Source: Linnemannia schmuckeri
Lineage: Eukaryota; Mortierellomycota; Mortierellomycetes; Mortierellales; Mortierellaceae
Direction of reading: 5' to 3'
Assembly (NCBI GenBank): GCA_029449235.1
Contig: JANATG010000007.1
Coordinates: 992,001-1,056,000, forward strand
DNA length: 64,000 bases
The notes beneath the pieces were generated by a model. It searched no databases and was not told the origin of the DNA. It was given only the letters and a program-made list of their open reading frames with translations. Below, one piece after another: positions 20,414 to 30,805 of this stretch. Each line of letters opens with the position of its first letter. Positions within the stretch are counted from its first letter, which is position 1. A program made the translations under genes and the position numbers.

Positions 20414-22678
20414 CTAGATACGAATGAAGGGGATTCTTCCCATCCTCTCCATCAATGACAACTTCCTCCTTCCCAACAAACTATCCAACAACCGCTCATC
20501 GGCCGCGCGTGGATCCATGGACGCTCTAGGGCAGCGCCCATTCTCATGTGTGGCTAGCGAAGCGCCACACGGGCAGAACCCATCACGCGTGATGTATCCG
20601 TATCCTCGACTCCAGTCACCTCGGGCGCCGGTGTATTTGGATGTTTTGTCCTTGGCAGAGATGCCTTGCATCTGCTCCCACGCGATCGTTGTGGAACATC
20701 GGGTTTTCCAGATCAGCTCTGGGGCCTGCGTCTCCAGATATCCAACAAACTTGTGAAGGACCGTCTTGGCAATGGGTTGTGGGATCTTGAAGGCTGAGGA
20801 CCATTCAGTCAACATGCTCTTGGGGGTGATTCCGCGAAGACGGTCCGAAACGTGCCACTTGGGGTTTTCATCACGATCGGGAGCAGGACTACCGCTGTGC
20901 ACGGCTCGAGCTCCACCGATAGAAGAGAATCCCCGAACATGATCCGCATCCGAGGGGGGCTGCCAGTATATGGGTACTGGCCGTGGTGCTTGACGACCAT
21001 TGTCAGTTGCTCGCTTGTGTTCACGCTTCCTGGCGGCATTGTAGCTATTTGTTGCCTGAACGCCCCATTCATCAATCTTGCCCATGGCCTCCTTCCATAT
21101 TGCGGTGGTTATCTCAACGGTAGAGGGGCATCTCCAGACGTGCTCATTGTCTTCCTCCTCCTGCTCACATTGTCGACACAGGCAGGTTGAGTACAAATCA
21201 GGCTTCCAAGCCTGCATGGAGTTCAACATTGGCAACATTCCATGCAGTTTCTTGATATGATGTGTTCGTTGGTGGGAGTCCTTGCTGTTGTTGTAAAAGG
21301 TGAAGACGGCGCGTCTGTCATGGACATGGGCCAAGGTCGAACTCCATTCCACATCGTCAATGTCCGAGATCGCCCTCGTGATCCGTCTTTGTGATATCCA
21401 GACTTGATGATGGCGGATTGTCGATTGTTTTTTGAGGAGCTGTCGCAGATCGATTTCGACAAGCCCGCCATAGCAATGTACAAAGCTCGTAATGTCCGTC
21501 TGCTGAGTGAGATCCACCACCAAAGGCACCGTAACACTCTGTACTGCCGCCTTTGCCGCCTGATCCGCTAGCTCATTTCCTTGAATGTTATTGTGTCCCT
21601 TGATCCATACCACTTCGACTTCGCCTGGCCGAGACTCCACAACCTGCCATAATATCGCCCAGATACCCGCATAAGTGCTCCTGAATCGTTTCCTCGGTAA
21701 GGCATCTCGACGATTCTTCACCATATGATGATACTGTTCCACCACCGACTGGTTGTTCAGTTTGACCACAATGTTTTGTTCTGGAGGTGCTGACAGGACT
21801 GCGGCTAGTAAACCCATGAGCTCAGACTTGGCCGAGGATGCATGACCGTCCGTTCGTCCTTGTACTGTCAGGGGGTTGTCCTGAGTAAGGTCCACCACTC
21901 CAAAAGCCAGTGACACGTCGGATGTTCCTGAGTTCAGAAGAGATCCATCCGAGTACAAAACTCGGGGGGTGGAGTTGTCTACTGGTGTGTCCTGTATTGT
22001 TCGCATGGACGCTGCTTCCGCCGATGAGAGACAAAGTGGGCCGAAGGTTGTGGTGAGGGGGCCTGATGCTGCGAGCGGTTGGACTCGGTACTGTTCTTGC
22101 AAAGGGAAGTTCGAGGTTGTGTCAAAGGCTGATTTGCATAGTGGTTGAGTCTTCTTGGGCCGGGGCATCGTCTCCTTTAGGCGAGAGACGACCGAGCGAT
22201 GGTGAAGACGGTAAGCCTTTTTTTCCTGTTGCTGCTGTTGTTTCCTGTCGCGGAGGGACTCTTGCAAGCGTGAGACAACAGAGTAGTGCTGAAGACAAAG
22301 TGCCTCTGCTTCCTGTTGCTTTCCAGCCCGAAGGGATTCCTGTAAATGAGATTCCACTACTGCTCTGTTCAGTCTGGTTTCCATATCCGAGCGGAGAGAA
22401 TCAAGGTGGCGAGTCCGGTACTCATTGACAGCCTCGGTGGCTCGGCGACGTATTCCAAGGGCAACGGTCTTGCGACGACTAGCAACAGACTGAACACGCG
22501 CAGCTGCATTGACAGCGTCATGGTCGACGTTGGACAGCATGGCGGTTAGGTCTTGCGGTCTCTTAGCAAGTTGCTTCCGATACTGAGCTCTAAGGGCGTC
22601 ATACTTGGTCCGAGTACAAAACTCGGATTTTTTTTTTTTTTTTTTTTTTTTGTGGAATTTTAGGTGGTGCTTTGTCAT
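20414..22678 (-). CDS. RNase H-domain protein of a non-LTR retroelement (no reverse transcriptase seen)
   Basis: Intact 754-codon frame. Residues 1-240 are charged and helical, with a poly-Lys run from a T24 tract (22628-22651) and an internal duplication of a VVSRLxExxR unit near 135-175. The RNase H type I domain spans about 240-375: YSDGS (first Asp), AKSELMGLL (Glu), then KLNNQSVV, where the third catalytic Asp is Asn, and finally IKGHNNIQGNELADQAAK (His and last Asp). A Cys/His cluster of form CxCxxC...HxxxxC lies near 500-525 and a second (CPCG...H...C) near 700-715. In LINEs such a domain follows the reverse transcriptase; none lies in this ORF. Start uncertain: the first ATG gives MTKHH, but a later one (MLSNVDH) would skip the poly-Lys run. 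May be inactive because of the Asp-to-Asn change. Confidence 0.65.
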   Translation of the reverse strand: MTKHHLKFHKKKKKKKKSEFCTRTKYDALRAQYRKQLAKRPQDLTAMLSNVDHDAVNAAARVQSVASRRKTVALGIRRRATEAVNEYRTRHLDSLRSDMETRLNRAVVESHLQESLRAGKQQEAEALCLQHYSVVSRLQESLRDRKQQQQQEKKAYRLHHRSVVSRLKETMPRPKKTQPLCKSAFDTTSNFPLQEQYRVQPLAASGPLTTTFGPLCLSSAEAASMRTIQDTPVDNSTPRVLYSDGSLLNSGTSDVSLAFGVVDLTQDNPLTVQGRTDGHASSAKSELMGLLAAVLSAPPEQNIVVKLNNQSVVEQYHHMVKNRRDALPRKRFRSTYAGIWAILWQVVESRPGEVEVVWIKGHNNIQGNELADQAAKAAVQSVTVPLVVDLTQQTDITSFVHCYGGLVEIDLRQLLKKQSTIRHHQVWISQRRITRAISDIDDVEWSSTLAHVHDRRAVFTFYNNSKDSHQRTHHIKKLHGMLPMLNSMQAWKPDLYSTCLCRQCEQEEEDNEHVWRCPSTVEITTAIWKEAMGKIDEWGVQATNSYNAARKREHKRATDNGRQAPRPVPIYWQPPSDADHVRGFSSIGGARAVHSGSPAPDRDENPKWHVSDRLRGITPKSMLTEWSSAFKIPQPIAKTVLHKFVGYLETQAPELIWKTRCSTTIAWEQMQGISAKDKTSKYTGARGDWSRGYGYITRDGFCPCGASLATHENGRCPRASMDPRAADERLLDSLLGRRKLSLMERMGRIPFIRI
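22628..22651. repeat. poly-T tract at the 5' end of the RNase H ORF
   Basis: 24 consecutive T, read on the minus strand as poly-Lys close to the ORF start. It may mark an unrecognised intron boundary or a slippage-expanded site. Confidence 0.9.
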
Positions 22679-22746
22679 GTGATCTGTGACTGTGGGTGGC
22701 GTTTGTTAGGCATAACAATGATCAAGAAAAATTCTCTTTAAAAGAG

Positions 22747-22819
22747 CTCGCTTAGCTTAGTCGGTAGAGCGTTGTGCTAATAACGCAAAGGCCGCAGGTT
22801 CGATCCCTGCAGTGAGCAT
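22747..22819 (+). tRNA. tRNA-Ile (anticodon AAT)
   Basis: 73-nt cloverleaf, no intron. The acceptor stem GCTCGCT pairs with AGTGAGC with one G-T. The D stem is GCTT/GAGC, and the anticodon stem TTGTG/CGCAA encloses the loop CTAATAA with anticodon AAT. The T arm is GCAGG-TTCGATC-CCTGC with discriminator A. The A box is at 22754-22765, the B box (GGTTCGATCCC) at 22798-22808, and a TTTT terminator at 22820-22823. The first 14 nt are the right copy of the duplication that flanks the RNase H element, so the gene stayed intact after insertion. Its original 5' flank is now 2.6 kb away. Confidence 0.93.
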
Positions 22820-22823
22820 TTTA
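22820..22823 (+). terminator. RNA polymerase III terminator of tRNA-Ile
   Basis: TTTT immediately after the discriminator base, on the transcribed strand. Confidence 0.75.
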
Positions 22824-23010
22824 TTTCGATAGCGAAGTGGTTGCGTTTTTTGTGTGAGGTACCATGCAGCTGTTCCGTTTTTATTTGCTCTTTTTTCAAT
22901 TTTTTCCTTCTTCTTTCTTTCTTCTTCGCTCCCTTTTACATCCAACACAACACATCCCCTCACAACTATATTCTCCTTACCATCAATCTTCAGGATATAA
23001 CCAATTTACT

Positions 23011-25487
23011 ATGGTAGAGACATCATCCATCGCAGCACTGTTGAAACGTCTGGACGCGGTGACGACAAAACTGGAAGATCAGGCCATGGCTGGTGCGTCA
23101 GCTGCAGACGTATCGTCGTCACTCACAGGAAGTGGAGGTATCGTAGGAGGAGGGGGAGGACCACGACCTTCTCAATCCTTGTCAGTGCCACCTGGCGGTG
23201 GTAACGGTGGCAACAGCGGAGGAGCATCCCTCGGAGGCTCGCCAAGTATTAGCGGCGTGCCGACCACTAGCAACGTACCGGCGGTGGTTGATGGATATGA
23301 TGAGCTTATCAATGGACCTCTCAAACTGTTTATCGAGCTTAGTCATGCTATCGGAGGAATCGTCGAGGAGCAGGTAACTTTTTCATGGCATCCATCTTGT
23401 CGTCATGTTTGTTCTTATACGGGAGAACACCTTCTCACGTCTTTATTTTCATTCTTTTCCCGATAAAAAAACAAAAAGGCAGGACACTTCGGCAAGCTGT
23501 TGGCAGCTCAACGAGAGATGATCATAATCGCAGCGTCAAGTCATAAACCACCCATGACCTCGGACATCTTCCGCCTCCTCCTCGAACCCACCCACCAAGA
23601 ACTGACCCAAGTCCTGGAAATCCGTGAGAAGAATCGAAGCAATGCCCATGCCTTGCATTTGTCGACTCTGGCTGAAGGGATCCGATGCTTTGGCTGGGTG
23701 TCAATAGTATGTGTACTTTTTTCGCTTACTTTGTGTGTGTTTTTGTTTTTGTTCTGCCTGTGGTGTTTGTTTATGTTCTATCCCTTGCCCCCTGATTTTT
23801 TTTCTTTGTCTCCATTCCTCTGCATATTTGTTATTGTCGTTACAAGGTATGACTAACCCTTGAAATCGCCTTTTTTTTATGCATCCATGATGGATGGGCG
23901 TAGGAATCGAAACCAGCAACGTATATTGGACAAGTTAAGGAAACCGCTCAAGCGCATGCGAGCAAAGTGATAGCTGAATGGCAGGACAAGTAAGTTTCGA
24001 CTGGTGGCGGGCTATCGATGTCAAAGTATCGATCTAGTAAAATAAGAGAACAACCTCAAACAATGCTCTAATAACTTCGTTTCATTTCTGGTATCGATAG
24101 GGGCGAGAACCACGTTCACTGGGCGCATGCCTTCATTCGACTATTGACAGAACTCCAGTCTTATGTCCGCAAGTATCATGCAGCAGGACTTGTCTGGAAC
24201 CCAAAGGTAACATCAACATTCGAGAGAGAGGAAGATAAAAAAAAGTCAGTGAGCATAGCACAATTTCATAATATGAACTACAAAAACCCTATTGACAAAG
24301 AAGGTTGGGGTTTTTTCTCTCCTCCCATGGGCTCTTAGGGAACTCCACTGGATATCAACAGGTTGACACGGACGGAGAACGACACATTCACAGTAGGAGC
24401 AGAAGGTACATCATTGTCGTCATCTCCACTCCCTGCACAACCGCCACTCGTACCTGGCCTTTCTCAAGCTGCTGTCCCGTTAAGCTCGCTGCCTACCAGA
24501 GATGCCGACATGTCGGCCGTGTTCGCGCAGCTGAACCAAGGAGAGACCATCACTTCTCATCTGCGACCAGTCGACAACACCAGGACGCCTCGTAGACCTT
24601 CAGGTTCTGGTAGGTCTGATGCACCTGGTATTCAGGACTAAAAAGAGAGAAGAAGCGAGCACAATGATTTATTACCGCCGCTAATTCATTCCACTTGGAA
24701 CTTGATTGTGTTTAGGCAACTCGAAGGCGGAGAGCAAATCGTCGAGCAAGGTCCCGAGGATGGCGCTAGAGGGCAACAAATGGATTATCGTAAGTCCACT
24801 TTTCATTTCAAACGAAAAGGACGCTTTTCTTCCTGCAGCTTCGAATTTCATGAGCATTCATAGCATTTAATACTTGTCGGGTATATACTACACGTTTTCA
24901 TGTACTCACATCGATTTGCATCTCTTCCATATTTCGCAATCGATCGTAAACTAACACAACAGGAGCATTTTGAGAACAACAACGACGTGATCCTGGAAAA
25001 TGCCGAGCTGGGTCAATCCATATACATTTTTGGCTGTCAGAACTCGACCATCCAGATTAAGACCAAGGTCACGATGGTTGCGATGGATTCCTGTACAAAG
25101 ACGGGTCTCTGTGTCGAGTCCCTGACCACATCCCTCGACGTCGTCAACTCCAAATCAGTTCAGCTCCAGATCTTGGGAAATGCGCCGACGGTGAACTTGG
25201 ACAAGGTCGATTCCTGTATGGTCTACTTGTCCAGAGAGTGTATGGACACGACAGGGATTTTTACGACAAAGACCAGCGGGGTGAACGTCTTGACACCTGC
25301 GCCGTTACCGGAGCAACAGCAGCAAGCCGTGGCTGCAACAGCAACAACAACAGCAGCAGAAGAGTCAGCTGCAACAGAGTCTATTGAATATATTGAGCGA
25401 TCGATCCCTGAGCAGCTATTTACGAGAATGGTAGATGGCAAGATGGTCACTAGTATCGTCGAGCATTCTTCTGGATCAGAGAGGTAG
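23011..25487 (+). CDS. SRV2: Adenylyl cyclase-associated protein (CAP/Srv2)
   Basis: Actin-monomer recycling protein that also binds adenylyl cyclase in fungi. Seven exons: 23011-23373, 23479-23706, 23904-23989, 24101-24206, 24339-24609, 24716-24789 and 24963-25487 (550 aa). Residues 9-22 (LLKRLDAVTTKLE) form the N-terminal cyclase-binding/oligomerisation helix. A Gly/Ser-rich linker leads to the helical folded domain (about 90-275). A Pro-rich segment follows, then a WH2-type motif (VFAQLNQGETITSHLR), and the C-terminal beta-helix CARP domain starts at MALEGNKWIIEHFENN. The end of exon 5 is ambiguous: GTAGGT at 24610 and a weaker GTATTC at 24627 are both in phase. An in-frame ATG at 22864 would add a hydrophobic pyrimidine-tract extension and is rejected as 5' UTR. 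The tRNA-Ile ends 190 bp upstream. Confidence 0.93.
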
Positions 25488-25988
25488 TTAAATAGAGCGG
25501 ACATATTTCTGTAACGCTAATGCATGTCGCTAAAATGCGATGTGCTAAAGCGTTTTATTTTGGAGCGAGCGTAATAAAGGAAGGGCTGCATTTAGCAGGC
25601 GTCATGCTCACACATACACATGAGAGTTTGACCCTTTTGTAGTGCTTTTTTAGTACTGGTTTCTGCAAATTGGATGAGCGGACAGGGATGCTGACGCCAT
25701 GAAACTCAAAACAAGCTCAGCATGCCGTAAGTTGAAGCTTACTCATGTTGTATCCAACTGTCGTTTCTCTCCTTTCTTCTCTTTCTCTTTCTCTTTCTCT
25801 TCTTCTTCTTCTTTGTTTCCAACGGTTCCCTTCTTCCACACCCTCTCTTTCCGATCTTTTTTTTTTCTTTTTTTCTATTCCTGCTCTCCTTTTGCCTGTC
25901 CATTTCCTTCTTATTTTACTCTACTTCAACAACAGCCGTCGACCTTCATTCACTCCAGTCCTTCTCCCTTCCTTCTCTTACCTCTAAA
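25488..25988. other. intergenic region with CT-rich promoter tract
   Basis: 500 bp between the CAP and Kre9-like genes, both on the plus strand. Contains a TTTCTC/TTC repeat tract at about 25769-25813, typical of fungal promoters and leaders. No gene seen. Confidence 0.65.
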
Positions 25989-27008
25989 ATGAAGGGCACG
26001 TTCACGATTCCGGGGCTCTTCCTGCTCTCACTGCTGGTCCTAGTCCTCACTCCATCTACAGCCCACGCAGGACCTTACACACTCACCACCCCAACATCAG
26101 CAACCCGCTGGACACCCGGGCAACCAGGCGCCATCACCCTCCTCTCCACCGATAAAGCCAAAGCATCTACAAAACCAACCGACAGACTGCTCACCATCAC
26201 CCTCCGTCTCGGCAAGGGTGGCATCTTTGGAGGCTCGACTCAAGTCGCTGTTATCAGAGACGGAGTTCAGCTCTTGGTACCCTTCAAGGGGACCGAGAAC
26301 CAAGTGAAACTCGATGTTACCAACTGGGTGGTTCCCCCCGGCACGGCGGCGGGGGATAAGTATTTTGTGCAGATGGTTAGGACGAAGGAGGGGTTCTTTG
26401 ATATCCCTGACAAAGTCGAGAGTGCGTTCTTTCAGATTGTTGCAGCACCGGTTACTCCTCCTGTTACTCCTCCTCCAGGTATGTTTTTTTTTATTTACAT
26501 TATTGGGATTGGTTTATTAGCATACCTTGGTCCGCCTTGGACCTCCTTACATTAGCATGTGTTTTGTTTTTGTATTCTTACTGTGGTTACTCCAAATGAT
26601 TATTGCAATAATTATTGTGTGGAGTACCAAAAAAAAAGGCCTTGTTTATTCACCCGATCGATCAATATTCCCTCCATTCCAATTCTCTTAGCCAACACAA
26701 CAGGGCCAACACTCCCAACACCCACCCTCAACACCACAACCACGATCCCACTCCCCACACCCACCACAACCACCCCTCCAACAACACCAACTCTCCCACC
26801 TGGTCAGACATGTGCCGATATCCAGGCACAATGTGCGGCCAAGAACCTTACCTTTATCGATACCAACAGCACGGCTATCTGCCAGTGTGGACCGCTCTTG
26901 ATCATGCCTGTCATTATAGATAATGGCGCTAGTGCCATTGGTGGTGGTTTGATGGTGGCGATTGTGGGGTTGGGTTTGTCGGTTTTGATGAGCTCCACTT
27001 TATTGTAG
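25989..27008 (+). CDS. Kre9/Knh1-like Ser-Thr-rich GPI-anchored wall protein
   Basis: Two exons, 25989-26478 and 26704-27008 (264 aa); the phase-1 junction joins the Pro-rich linker. A signal peptide occupies about residues 1-27 (cut after AHA). The next 130 residues start YTLTTPTSATRWTPGQPGAITL and match the N-terminal Kre9/Knh1-type beta-sandwich of fungal wall proteins (I-x-P-x3-T-x-W-x2-G pattern). A Pro/Thr linker of VTPPVTPPP and TTTTPPTTPT units is a likely O-glycosylation stalk. A small Cys-containing segment follows (CADIQAQC...CQC). The end is a hydrophobic tail (about 240-264), consistent with GPI attachment. Expected at the cell surface in beta-glucan assembly or adhesion; exact function unknown. 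Convergent with the zinc-finger gene. Confidence 0.85.
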
Positions 27009-27637
27009 TTGTAAAAAAAAAAGAGATAAAAAGCAACTACTAGCATCTAATTGTACATAAAGGCAATCTTAGAACTGGAGAAAGTAAAGCGAAGAAAAGA
27101 TGCCGTTGTAGATGAAGCTTGGGTGGGGCTGTATGATGATGTCTTTTTTCTGAAACAGGGGGGGGGGTGAGCAAGACGGAAAAAAAACTGTATGCTTGAA
27201 TAGAGTCGAGCGAGCCAAAAAGCAAAATCAGGAGAGTGAGTTTCTTTGTCGTTCAGGCCCTTTTGGGTGATGATATTGTCAATCCTCTGTCCCCAGCTCG
27301 TCGCTATTATTCACCCACGCCTGCTCGGTTCTCTTTGGGTTTTTGTGTCCCTCCTTCCCTTTTTCCCATCTCTGTCTCATGAAAACAAGAAAAAAGAAAA
27401 AAAGCAAAACATAGAAAAAGAAAAAATGAACGTGCGTTTTCGCGAACGCTTTTTCAAAAACCAAGGGGTGGGGGCAGAGAGCCTCAAAGGAAAAAAGGGA
27501 CAGAGATAGAGAGAAATAAAAATACACATGCTTTTTTGTTTTTTTTTTTATTTGTTTTTGTGGTTGCCTTTTTTTTCATGCTTGGTCGCTTTTTCCTTTG
27601 TGGTTGGGAAAGAGGCTTGCTTGGTTTTTGTTTGTTT
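27009..27637. other. convergent intergenic region
   Basis: 629 bp between the Kre9-like and zinc-finger stops, AT-rich with short A and T runs. No gene seen. Confidence 0.65.
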
Positions 27638-29899
27638 TCAGGGGGAGGTGATCATTCTTCCGTTGAACTGGCTGCTGTTGCTGCTTTCACTACCGCTACC
27701 GTCGTTCGTCTTCTCGGCAAGAGAACGGTACCAATCACGTTCTTGTCGCAGCTGCTGGATCTCGATCATTGCATCACAGCAGTGCCCTGTTCCGTCGTGT
27801 TCGTGGTTGTGGACAGGATGACGGTGATCCTGTGGGAATGAGGACGAGGTCGACAGTAGGTGTTGTGGTGGTTGCTGGTGCTGGTGGTGCTGGTGGTGCT
27901 GTTGAAGATGCTGGAGGTGTTGGTATTGTTGCTGTTGATGCTGATGCTGATGCTGGTGGAGATGGTGATGTGAAGATGGGTGGGAGTGGATATGCGAGAG
28001 GGATTGAGAATGGGGGCGATGCGAGAAATAGGCTGGTCGCTGTTGTTGAGAGTGAGATGCAGAAGCTGCAGAAGGCGGAGGAGGCGAGTGACGGTCAGCT
28101 GATGAACTTTGTCCAGGCTGGTTGTTCAAAATAGTCGCCAAGGAGGTGGCTGGGTGGCGCTCCATCTCTCGATGCTGTTGCTGTTGGTATTGCTGTTGCT
28201 GATGATGAGAGTGGTGTTGTTGACTATGGCGATGGTCGCCCTCGTTGTGAGGAGCGGGTCGGTCGTGGCGGTAGAACGACGACGAGGAGGACGACGAGGA
28301 TCGGAAGGAGGGAAAAGTAGATGACTCTGATCGCGCATGGGCCGCTCTTGGTTCCTGTTGTGCGGCTCTCCGATCAGGAGTCGGATTATTGTTACTGTTA
28401 GTGGGGGTTATTGTGGCGATGTCGTGGTAATCCAACCCTTTAGAGTACGACCACATGTTGGTTGGACTTGACATGGATGAAGGGGAAATCGACGAGGGCG
28501 ATGGCGACTGTGCGGGTGAGAGGGAAGGTGACAATGTGGACCTTGACGATAACGATGGGTGACTATCACGACGCAGCCTAGGTTGTGGGACTCGTTTGAA
28601 GGCAGCGAGAGAGTACTGTGGGTGTGGTTCGCTGTTGTGAATATTGTTGTTGTTGTGGAGGCGAGAGTGTGGGTGTTGTGGATGTGGATGTGCCATCGGA
28701 GACGAGAGCGGGTGTGTGGAGGAGCGGTCAAAGGCCGAGGGGCTGTCGTCCATGATGATGTCCGACGGCAACAGCTTTCCGACGCTCGGCTGGGTGAGGG
28801 ATCGCTTGTGGACACCGACCCAGGGCAAGAACTCCTTTCGCCAGCGATGGTGATCAGGCGACGAGAGAACGGGAGATGCTCCTCGGCGGGCCATGCATGT
28901 ATCCCCATCTATATCAGGACGCTCTGTCTGTGTCTGTGTCTGCGTCTGTGGAGTAAAGGGACCACCAACAGCAACACTACTACCAAATCCAGCTGCAGCT
29001 GCAGAAGATGCAGGGGACGATGACGAGGGTTGGTATTGTTGGTGTTGATGCGGGTGTTGTTGTTGATGTTGTTGTGGTTGTGGATGATTGTGGTGAAAGT
29101 GGCGGAACGGAAGGAGGTGGTCTTGTGGACTAGGTGTGGTTGGTGTCCTCTGCTCAACAAATTCCTCCAGGTCGTCGCCGAGGTCCACTCGCGAGGTCGA
29201 CCCATGCACATGAGGGAGCGAAAGGCTCCTCTGGTGGGATTTGCCTGCTCCCCGGGACATCCCCATCACCAATCCTGGCTGGTATGTCCACTCCGAGCAG
29301 TGGACATTTGACTCTGCACTCAGGTGTCTCTTCAGCGCATCCAGACGCGCAAAAGTTCTTCCGCACTGTTGCATCAAGGAGACAGAGAGGGCAGGAAAGG
29401 AAGGGAAAAAGAAAAAAAGAAAAACACATGAAAGGCCATGTTAGTATGTGAGTTCTTGTGCACTTTGCTATCTTCAACTGCCAAATACATCATTAACAAG
29501 TAACGAGATCTTACATTGTTACAGCAATACGGCCTCTCTCCAGTATGAAGTCGTTCATGGCGCTTCAAGTCATGAAGGCGTCGAAAGTACAATTGGCATG
29601 CCTATATCCCAAGCATGAACAAAGCGTCCATTAGACAGACATATATATAAACAACAAAACAAACAAACAAACAAACAAGTGTCACAATGTTAGAGAGCAT
29701 GAAGAGGTGGTTACTGGCAAGAAAAAAAATAGGGTACGAAAAGGTAGGAGAGGAGAAGTGGCACCAGCAAACGAAGGAAAATGAAAAGCAAAAAAAAAAA
29801 ATTGCTTACAGTGCATTCAAAGGGTTTGTCACTTGAGGGAAAGCTCTGTGCTTTGTATGAGAGCTTTGGCTTGTGCTTCGGGGTGGTGGCCATGGACAT
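27638..29899 (-). CDS. C2H2 zinc-finger transcription factor with long Gln/His/Ser-rich tail
   Basis: Three exons on the minus strand: 29899-29810, 29601-29515 and 29365-27638 (634 aa), GT-AG and phase 0 throughout. Finger 1 is C29-x2-C32-x12-H45-x3-H49, followed by the canonical TGERPY linker. Finger 2 is C57-x2-C60-x12-H73 with its second His unusually far on (H81). Both introns fall inside the Cys knuckle of a finger. The remaining about 550 residues are low complexity (Ser, His, Gln, Pro), encoded partly by CAG/CAC repeats. A short probable coiled coil (IEIQQLRQERDWYRSLAEK) lies near the C-terminus, before QFNGRMITSP. Probably a nuclear DNA-binding regulator; target genes unknown. Confidence 0.85.
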
Positions 29900-30762
29900 G
29901 ATTGTAAAATTGTGTTGTTCGTGAAGGTAGAAGGTTCGTTGGAAACAAAAAAAAAAAAAGAAAGACAGAGAGACGAGTGGCGAAGATGAAATATTTTGTC
30001 CAAGAGAAAAAAAGAGGAGGAAGGAGAAACAAAAACAAAGAAAGGCAGGGAATGCCCAGGGATGAAAGGAGGTGAAGAGAAGAGAGAGAGAAAGGGAGAA
30101 AAAGGTAAAAAAGAGGTGTGAGAGAGGGTGTGCAACGTCAAAATAAAATATATATTCTTTTTGGATAGAGGAGACGTTGTGGAGGATAGGTGGGACTAGG
30201 GAAGTAGTTTTAACGTAGAGGCAAGGGATGAGACGAATGATGGTGAATTGAATGAGATTGTATGAGATAGTTGGAGGAGCAGAGGAGAGAAGGAAGAGAG
30301 AAGAGTGAAGAGAGAGGAGGAGAAGTAGGAAGGAGGAGAGGAGAAAGATGAAGCGAATCGAAAAAAAGGATGAGGAGAGAGAGGAAGAGGAGAAGGAAAG
30401 TTGGGTGTACAAAGAAGACAAAAAAAAAAAATACAAAAAAAAAAAAACGGAAAGAAAAAAAACGGAAAGAAAAAAAATAAAAGAAAAAAAAGGGAAGAGA
30501 AGAAAGGATGATGAAACAGTTGACAGAATAGTAACAGGATGTGCGTACAAAAAAAAAAAAAGAGAAAGTGTGCTAGAGTAAAATAGAAAGAGAGTGTTGG
30601 AGTGTGTGCCTTTACTGCGCTCGCTCTGATGTTTTCTGTCTTCTTTTTGAATCAAATAGTAGGCGGGGCGGGAGAGCGAGAAGGGACGGAAGATGGCGAT
30701 AGATTGTCGAGGAAGAGGGCGACAAAAGGACAAAAGGGAGGCAAGGTCGAGCTGCAAGCGGC

Positions 30763-30805
<43 letters not shown>

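Larger units (their letters stand above)
20140..22746 (-). mobile_element. 2.6 kb retroelement-like insertion in a tRNA-Ile gene
   Basis: Segment bounded by the 14-bp duplication 20126-20139 / 22747-22760. It carries one long ORF on the minus strand encoding an RNase H domain plus Cys/His clusters of the kind found at the C-terminus of non-LTR retrotransposon polyproteins. No terminal inverted repeats or LTRs are visible, and there is no poly-A tail at the presumed 3' end (20140). The presumed 5' end is the short palindrome CTCTTTAAAAGAG at 22734-22746. The simplest reading is a 5'-truncated or non-autonomous LINE copy inserted by target-primed reverse transcription. A domesticated RNase H gene within a larger element is an alternative. 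Confidence 0.6.

Noticed and set aside
22864..23010. In-frame N-terminal extension of CAP starting MQLFRF
   Set aside because: Translates a pyrimidine-rich leader; CAP homology begins at the ATG at 23011 and the extension would wrongly look like a signal peptide.
29711..30757. 348-codon minus-strand frame rich in Phe, Ser and Leu
   Set aside because: Created by GA/CT tracts upstream of and through the first exon of the zinc-finger gene. No domain, and only its 29810-29899 part is used, as exon 1.
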